19,570 nt of DNA, from the NCBI GenBank assembly GCA_003158115.1, contig PMGM01000033.1, positions 1 to 19,570 of the forward strand. The letters are read 5' to 3'. The translations under genes and the position numbers were made by a program. The stretch comes from Methanobacterium sp. (GTDB lineage: Archaea; Methanobacteriota; Methanobacteria; Methanobacteriales; Methanobacteriaceae). Below the pieces are notes generated by a model that did not search any database, had not been told where the DNA came from, and was given only the letters and a program-made list of their open reading frames with translations. This document shows, one piece after another, positions 15,446 to 19,570 of this stretch; within the stretch, counting starts at the first letter, position 1; every line of letters begins with the position of its first letter.

Positions 15446-15671
15446 TTTATCACCATTTTAATTCAAATTCAATGTAATCACAAGTTTTTAATGATGACAT
15501 AAAATTTAATTATATTATTCATTTATTATCTGGGCAACCATATAGTAATTTGGATATATTGATAATTTAATATTGTAATTTTTATTATGTATATTAATAT
15601 ATATGATGAAGAATTAACTCATATTTCCAAGAAATTAACTTTCGTATTATAAGTAGGAGTAAAGTTCAAAA
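15446..15671. promoter_or_regulatory. Divergent promoter region of mcm and the membrane protein
   Basis: This 226-nt AT-rich spacer must hold promoters for both genes. For mcm, ATTAATATATATGATG near 15592-15607 is the best TATA-like stretch and would give a leader of about 45 nt with GGAGT (15656-15660) as a rather distant ribosome-binding site, 11 nt from the ATG. No operator-like repeat was found. Confidence 0.4.
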
Positions 15672-17681
15672 ATGCAATCTTCAACATCATCTACAGAAAA
15701 AGCAAAACCTTCGGTTGCAAAATTTGAAGAGTTTTTCAGTTCTAAATATAAAGATACAGTCTTTGAGGCCCTTGAAAAATATCCTGACGAGAGATCTGTG
15801 GTAGTAAATTATTCTGAACTTGAAATGTTTGATCCAGACCTTGCAGATCTTTTAATTGAAAAACCTGAAGAAGTTATAAAAGCTTCACAGATGGCTATAA
15901 AGAATATAGATCCACTGGGAAAAAATGCTGAATTGAACATAAGATTTGAAAATATTAGAAATAATATTCAGTTAAGATATTTAAGAAGTAAATATATTGG
16001 AAAGTTCGTTGCAGTTGATGGAATTGTCCGTAAAACTGATGAAATCCGTCCACGTATAATTAATGCTTTATTTGAATGTAGAAGTTGTATGCGACTTCAG
16101 GAAGTTCCGCAAACAAGTAACATGATAAGTGAACCTGCACTTTGCCAAGAATGTGGAGGTAGATCATTCAAATTACTTCAAGAAGAATCAGAGTTCATGG
16201 ACACCCAAACAACAAAGCTTCAGGAGCCCCTTGAAAATCTTTCAGGTGGTGAAGAACCCAAACAGATAATGGTTGTGATGGAAGATGACCTTGTTGACAC
16301 TTTAACTCCAGGAGATATAGTTAAAATTACTGGAGTCATGAAAACGGTGCGGGATGAAAAAACCAAACGTTTTAAAAATTATATTTACGGCAATTTCATA
16401 GAACCTCTTGAACATGAATTTGAAGAGCTTAAAATAAGTGAAGAAGATGAAGAAGAAATTAAAAAGCTTGCTTCAGATCCAGATGTCTATAATAAGATTA
16501 TAAACTCGACAGCACCTTCCATACAGGGTTATAGAGAAGTGAAAGAAGCAATTGCACTCCAGCTTTTCGGTGGTTCACCAAAGGAACTGGAAGATAAAAC
16601 CAGAATAAGGGGAGATATACACATACTGATTGTGGGAGATCCAGGTATTGGTAAATCCCAGATGCTTAAATATGTATCTAAACTTGCCCCACGTGGAATT
16701 TACACCAGTGGTAAAGGTACCAGTGGAGTGGGACTTACTGCGGCAGCGGTACGTGACGAATTTGGGGGATGGTCATTGGAAGCAGGTGCCCTTGTGTTGG
16801 GGGACAGAGGTAATGTATGTATTGATGAACTGGATAAAATGCGATCAGAGGACAGATCGGCTATTCACGAAGCTCTTGAACAACAGACAATATCCATTGC
16901 AAAGGCCGGTATAATGGCAACATTAAACTCACGTTGCTCTGTTCTTGCTGCAGCAAATCCAAAGTTTGGCCGATTTGACCAGTATAAATCTATTGGTGAA
17001 CAAATAGATCTTCCATCACCAATTTTATCACGTTTTGATCTTATTTTTGTTGTGGAAGATAAACCCAATGTTGAAAAGGATAGTAAACTCGCAGCACATA
17101 TATTAAGAATACATAAGGAAACATCCATACCCTTCGAGATTGAACCCGAACTACTCAGGAAATATATAGCATATGCAAGACGAGAGGTCAGTCCAAAACT
17201 TACAGATGAAGCAATTGCTGTTCTTCAGGAATTTTATGTTGGAATGAGGGGTGGAGCTGCTGAAGATGATTCACCAGTACCCATAACTGCCCGTCAGTTA
17301 GAAGCACTTATCAGGCTTTCAGAGGCAAGTTCAAGGATCAGGCTTGGAACTGAAGTAACCGAAATAGATGCTCAGCGTGCAATTACAATACAGATGAAGT
17401 GTATGAAACAGGTAGGATACGATCCAGAAACAGGCAAACTTGATATAGACAAAGTTGAAGGTCGTCCAGCTAAATCTGACCGTGATAAAATCCGTATAGT
17501 TACCGAAGTCCTAGGTGAGCTAGGAGAAGAGTATGGTGGAAGAACACCAAAAAACATACTTATAACTGAAATGTCAGAGAGATATAATATGAGTGAAGAA
17601 AAGGCGGAAGAAATATTAAGAATACTCAAGAGGAAGGGAATAATTTTCGAACCTCAACAGGGCTACTTAAAAATAGTTTAG
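15672..17681 (+). CDS. mcm: Replicative helicase MCM
   Basis: The 669-residue protein is the archaeal homohexameric replicative helicase. Its N-terminal part has domain A (about 18-110), an OB fold, and a zinc motif with Cys136, Cys139, Cys158 and Cys161. The AAA+ core has Walker A GDPGIGKS (322-329), Walker B CIDELDKM (383-390), the [10 protein letters not shown] sensor 1 region (427-436) and the arginine finger in LSRFD (452-456). A C-terminal winged helix spans about 600-669. There is no intein at the P-loop, where archaeal MCM genes often carry one. Length is typical. aIF2-beta and nmd3 follow on the same strand. Confidence 0.97.
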   Translation: MQSSTSSTEKAKPSVAKFEEFFSSKYKDTVFEALEKYPDERSVVVNYSELEMFDPDLADLLIEKPEEVIKASQMAIKNIDPLGKNAELNIRFENIRNNIQLRYLRSKYIGKFVAVDGIVRKTDEIRPRIINALFECRSCMRLQEVPQTSNMISEPALCQECGGRSFKLLQEESEFMDTQTTKLQEPLENLSGGEEPKQIMVVMEDDLVDTLTPGDIVKITGVMKTVRDEKTKRFKNYIYGNFIEPLEHEFEELKISEEDEEEIKKLASDPDVYNKIINSTAPSIQGYREVKEAIALQLFGGSPKELEDKTRIRGDIHILIVGDPGIGKSQMLKYVSKLAPRGIYTSGKGTSGVGLTAAAVRDEFGGWSLEAGALVLGDRGNVCIDELDKMRSEDRSAIHEALEQQTISIAKAGIMATLNSRCSVLAAANPKFGRFDQYKSIGEQIDLPSPILSRFDLIFVVEDKPNVEKDSKLAAHILRIHKETSIPFEIEPELLRKYIAYARREVSPKLTDEAIAVLQEFYVGMRGGAAEDDSPVPITARQLEALIRLSEASSRIRLGTEVTEIDAQRAITIQMKCMKQVGYDPETGKLDIDKVEGRPAKSDRDKIRIVTEVLGELGEEYGGRTPKNILITEMSERYNMSEEKAEEILRILKRKGIIFEPQQGYLKIV

Positions 17682-17704
17682 GAACAATAAACTGGACGTT
17701 CCTA
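17679..17704 (+). other. Inverted repeat spanning the mcm stop codon
   Basis: TAGGAAC (17679-17685) and GTTCCTA (17698-17704) form a perfect 7-bp stem with a 12-nt loop, and the mcm stop TAG is the first three bases. A pyrimidine-rich stretch with several TTT runs follows. It may protect or process the 3' end, end transcription weakly, or limit read-through into aIF2-beta. Confidence 0.4.
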
Positions 17705-17784
17705 ACTTTCTAACTTTAATTTCAATCTTTAAACTCATAATCTATCAGTTATGAATAAAATTTAAACTCATAAAAAAAAATCGA

Positions 17785-17793
17785 TTATATAAA
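17785..17793 (+). promoter_or_regulatory. Candidate TATA box of aIF2-beta
   Basis: TTATATAAA is a good archaeal TATA match, but a start about 25 nt on would fall at or after the AGGAGGT site (17804-17810), which argues for another start point. ATTTAAACT near 17758-17766 would leave a normal leader. The gene therefore probably has its own promoter, with the exact box uncertain. Confidence 0.35.
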
Positions 17794-17815
17794 TTTCTTA
17801 TTCAGGAGGTATAAA

Positions 17816-18223
17816 ATGACTGATTATAACGAATTACTTGACAGAGCAATTGAGCAGCTCCCAAAAAAGGTAGAAGAAACCACCAGGTTTAATGTACCCA
17901 ACGCATATTCTATGATCCAAGGGAACAGGACGATGATACAGAACTTCACCGAGGTTACTGATGCACTTAACAGAGATCCCCAGCATGTTTTAAAATTCCT
18001 TTTAAGAGAACTCGGAACAGCAGGAAACCTGGAAGGAACACGTGCCATACTCCAAGGAAAGTTCACTCACTACTTAATAAACGAAAAGATAGAGGATTAT
18101 GTGAACCGTTTCATTATGTGCCATGAGTGTAACAGACCAGATACCAAAATAATTAGGGAAGACAGGATATTCATACTTAAATGTGAAGCATGCGGTGCTA
18201 AAGCACCTTTAAAAACACTTTAA
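17816..18223 (+). CDS. eif2b: Translation initiation factor 2 subunit beta
   Basis: This 135-residue protein is the archaeal aIF2-beta, part of the alpha-beta-gamma complex that brings initiator Met-tRNA to the 30S subunit. It has the N-terminal helix that grips aIF2-gamma (about 3-20), a central alpha-beta domain (about 30-98, including [14 protein letters not shown] at 61-74) and a C-terminal zinc ribbon with Cys102, Cys105, Cys123 and Cys126. Length is normal; the Lys-rich N-terminal extension of eukaryotic eIF2-beta is absent, as expected. A strong AGGAGGT precedes the ATG by 5 nt. mcm upstream and nmd3 downstream lie on the same strand. Confidence 0.95.
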   Translation: MTDYNELLDRAIEQLPKKVEETTRFNVPNAYSMIQGNRTMIQNFTEVTDALNRDPQHVLKFLLRELGTAGNLEGTRAILQGKFTHYLINEKIEDYVNRFIMCHECNRPDTKIIREDRIFILKCEACGAKAPLKTL

Positions 18224-18233
18224 ATGATTTAAA

Positions 18234-18252
18234 TTTCTTCTTTTTTTATTTT
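18234..18252 (+). terminator. T-rich terminator after aIF2-beta
   Basis: A pyrimidine-rich stretch with T7 (18241-18247) and flanking TTT and TTTT runs lies 11-29 nt after the aIF2-beta stop. It is consistent with an oligo-T terminator, so nmd3 may be a separate unit or be reached by read-through. Confidence 0.5.
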
Positions 18253-18312
18253 AATGGCATATAATAGATTAAAATTTCTTAAAAAATGTTTATTTAATAT
18301 TAATGTGAAATC

Positions 18313-19368
18313 ATGTTTTGTCCAAGATGCGGTAGCGAAGATCAAGAGTTATACGAAGGCATATGTACATCATGCTTTGTAAAGGAAGCCAAAATCATAA
18401 CCATTCCCCAAGATTTAGAAGTAACTATCTGCGCACACTGCAGTTCACTTTTAAAGGGTATTAAATGGGAAGATTCTGAACTTTCAGAAGAAGAACTTGT
18501 TACATTAGCTGTGATGGAAAATTATGAAACACCATCCTATGTTCAAGATCTTGAAGTATCAGTTGAGATATTAACAATCCGAGGTTCCATCTATGAATGC
18601 ATTATCCATGCTGAAGGAAATGTTATGGGAACAATGATCATTGAAGAACATACAACAAATGTTAAAATAAAGAAGGATGTATGTCCAGATTGCAGTAAAT
18701 ATGCTTCAGGCTATTTTGAATCTGTTATTCAGATACGTGCAGACAAAAGATTCCCATCAACCAAAGAACTTCAAACCGTAGATCAAATAATACGGGCCAA
18801 GATCGGTTCATTATCAGTGAAAAATAGGATGGCCTATGTATCTGACGTTTCTGTGATTAAAGAAGGTGTGGATTATTATATTGGATCTTATAAAGCAGCC
18901 AGAAAATTAACAACTGCAGTTAAAGATGTAATGGGTGGGGTTGTTCAAGAATCACCTCGTTTAGTTGGAAGGGACAAGTCCAGAGGAAAGGATTTGTACA
19001 GAATATGGATATCTATAAGACTGCCAGATTTTCAAAAAGATGATTTCATAGAATATGAAAACCGTAAAGGACAAGTTAAAGGTTTTGATGGTAAAAAAAT
19101 ATTATTAAACGACCTTGAATCACAAGATGTTTGGTCGGTATTGTGGAGAGAATACAACAAGATTAAAGTTGTTGCAAGAAGCTCAGATATTAAAACTACA
19201 AGTGTAACATCAAAAACGCCACGAACCATCCAAATATTACACCCTGACACATACCAACCAGTTGATATAAATCTCAACGCTGAAACATCTGACCTGGAAA
19301 TTGGTGATGAAGTTAAGGTAGTTGAAATTGAAGACATACTTTATATTCTTAACACTAGAAACATCTAA
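18313..19368 (+). CDS. Nmd3-family 60S/50S export and assembly protein homologue
   Basis: This 351-residue protein matches the archaeal Nmd3 family. The N-terminus is a Cys-rich zinc region: Cys3 and Cys6 (CPRC), Cys18 and Cys21 (CTSC), Cys40 and Cys43 (CAHC), with Cys124 and Cys127 (CPDC) further on. The rest resembles the eIF5A-like and SH3-like parts of Nmd3. Eukaryotic Nmd3 is the export adaptor for 60S and contacts eIF6; archaea lack the C-terminal export signals and have no nucleus, so a role in late 50S assembly is inferred. An aIF6 gene lies at 2 kb in this window. The ribosome-binding site is weak (TGTGA, 4 nt before the ATG). Confidence 0.88.
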   Translation: MFCPRCGSEDQELYEGICTSCFVKEAKIITIPQDLEVTICAHCSSLLKGIKWEDSELSEEELVTLAVMENYETPSYVQDLEVSVEILTIRGSIYECIIHAEGNVMGTMIIEEHTTNVKIKKDVCPDCSKYASGYFESVIQIRADKRFPSTKELQTVDQIIRAKIGSLSVKNRMAYVSDVSVIKEGVDYYIGSYKAARKLTTAVKDVMGGVVQESPRLVGRDKSRGKDLYRIWISIRLPDFQKDDFIEYENRKGQVKGFDGKKILLNDLESQDVWSVLWREYNKIKVVARSSDIKTTSVTSKTPRTIQILHPDTYQPVDINLNAETSDLEIGDEVKVVEIEDILYILNTRNI

Positions 19369-19434
19369 TAAATAATAGCAAAATAATATACTTCTATAGT
19401 TTAAATTAGATAATAAGTGTACTATTTCTAAATA

Positions 19435-19442
19435 TTTATATT
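19435..19442 (+). promoter_or_regulatory. Candidate TATA box of tyrS
   Basis: TTTATATT lies 37-44 nt before the tyrS ATG. Initiation about 25-28 nt on gives a short leader that includes GGTGA (19470-19474). The surrounding TTTATATTTTAAAG resembles the palindromic box at 13416-13431. Confidence 0.5.
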
Positions 19443-19478
19443 TTAAAGATTTAATTTGATTATCTGTACGGTGATAAT

Positions 19479-19570
19479 ATGGACCTTAACTCTAAGATGG
19501 AAAGCATTAAAAGAGGCACCCTCGAAGTGGTGACAGAAGAAGAACTCATAGACAAAATCAAAAAAGACAA
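19479..19570 (+). CDS. tyrS: Tyrosyl-tRNA synthetase, N-terminal fragment cut by window edge
   Basis: Thirty complete codons are visible from ATG 19479, starting MDLNSKMESIKRGTLEVVTE. The pattern of an initial helix, IKRxT, and an acidic E-rich stretch matches the start of archaeal TyrRS. The catalytic HIGH-like motif would come just beyond the window. GGTGA lies 4 nt upstream. The order nmd3 then tyrS fits what I recall for Methanothermobacter. With so few residues the call rests partly on context. Confidence 0.72.
   Translation, partial: MDLNSKMESIKRGTLEVVTEEELIDKIKKD

Noticed and set aside
15672..17681. Intein in MCM
   Set aside because: The Walker A, Walker B and arginine-finger regions are continuous and total length is normal for an intein-free protein.
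1..19570. Defence island, mobile element, CRISPR array or horizontally acquired block
   Set aside because: All recognised genes but one are archaeal core genes in a familiar order. No transposase, integrase, direct-repeat array or terminal repeats were seen, and composition looks even.

Overview
This window is chromosomal core-genome sequence from a methanogenic archaeon of the order Methanobacteriales, most likely a mesophilic Methanobacterium. The reasons are archaeal-type ribosomal proteins (eL20/LX, eL31, eL39, eS19), aIF6, aIF2-beta, Nmd3, MCM, AglB, RNase P protein 4 and archaeal Thi4, together with AT-rich spacers carrying archaeal TATA-like boxes and oligo-T terminators. The gene order (ftsY-pfdA-eL20-aIF6-eL31-eL39-PP-loop-PDCD5-eS19-YhbY-RNase P4; thi4; DRG GTPase; aglB; topA; and mcm-aIF2beta-nmd3-tyrS) is what I recall for Methanothermobacter relatives. 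I could not run a search, so the genus is an inference. I see no mobile element, CRISPR array, tRNA, rRNA or prophage.

Layout. Positions 1-5160 hold one compact minus-strand translation operon of eleven genes, read from the RNase P subunit (start 5160) down to ftsY (stop 79). Spacers are mostly 5-14 nt and three junctions overlap. The 51-residue eL39 gene is included. Positions 5161-13306 hold further minus-strand genes that look like separate units: an adenylate kinase, thi4, a DRG-type GTPase, the oligosaccharyltransferase aglB and topoisomerase I. A 478-nt divergent spacer follows. The plus strand then carries a phosphodiesterase and rlmE (14 kb), one convergent minus-strand gene for a small membrane protein of unknown function (15 kb), and mcm, aIF2-beta, nmd3 and the first 30 codons of tyrS up to the window edge.

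How the genes fit together. The first operon links RNA processing (RNase P, YhbY) with ribosome components and with events at the peptide exit: eL39 and eL31 at the tunnel, prefoldin alpha for folding, FtsY for membrane targeting, and aIF6 for subunit anti-association. AglB glycosylates exported proteins. Its own external domain and the unknown membrane protein both carry N-X-S/T sequons. MCM and topoisomerase I serve replication and DNA topology.

I found no obviously new multi-gene system. The most notable points are an uncharacterised PP-loop ATPase whose stop overlaps the start of eL39, a hairpin-plus-T8 element in the spacer upstream of the operon, repeated basic-hydrophobic motifs in the FtsY N-domain, a sequon-rich AglB, and a single-pass coiled-coil protein beside mcm.
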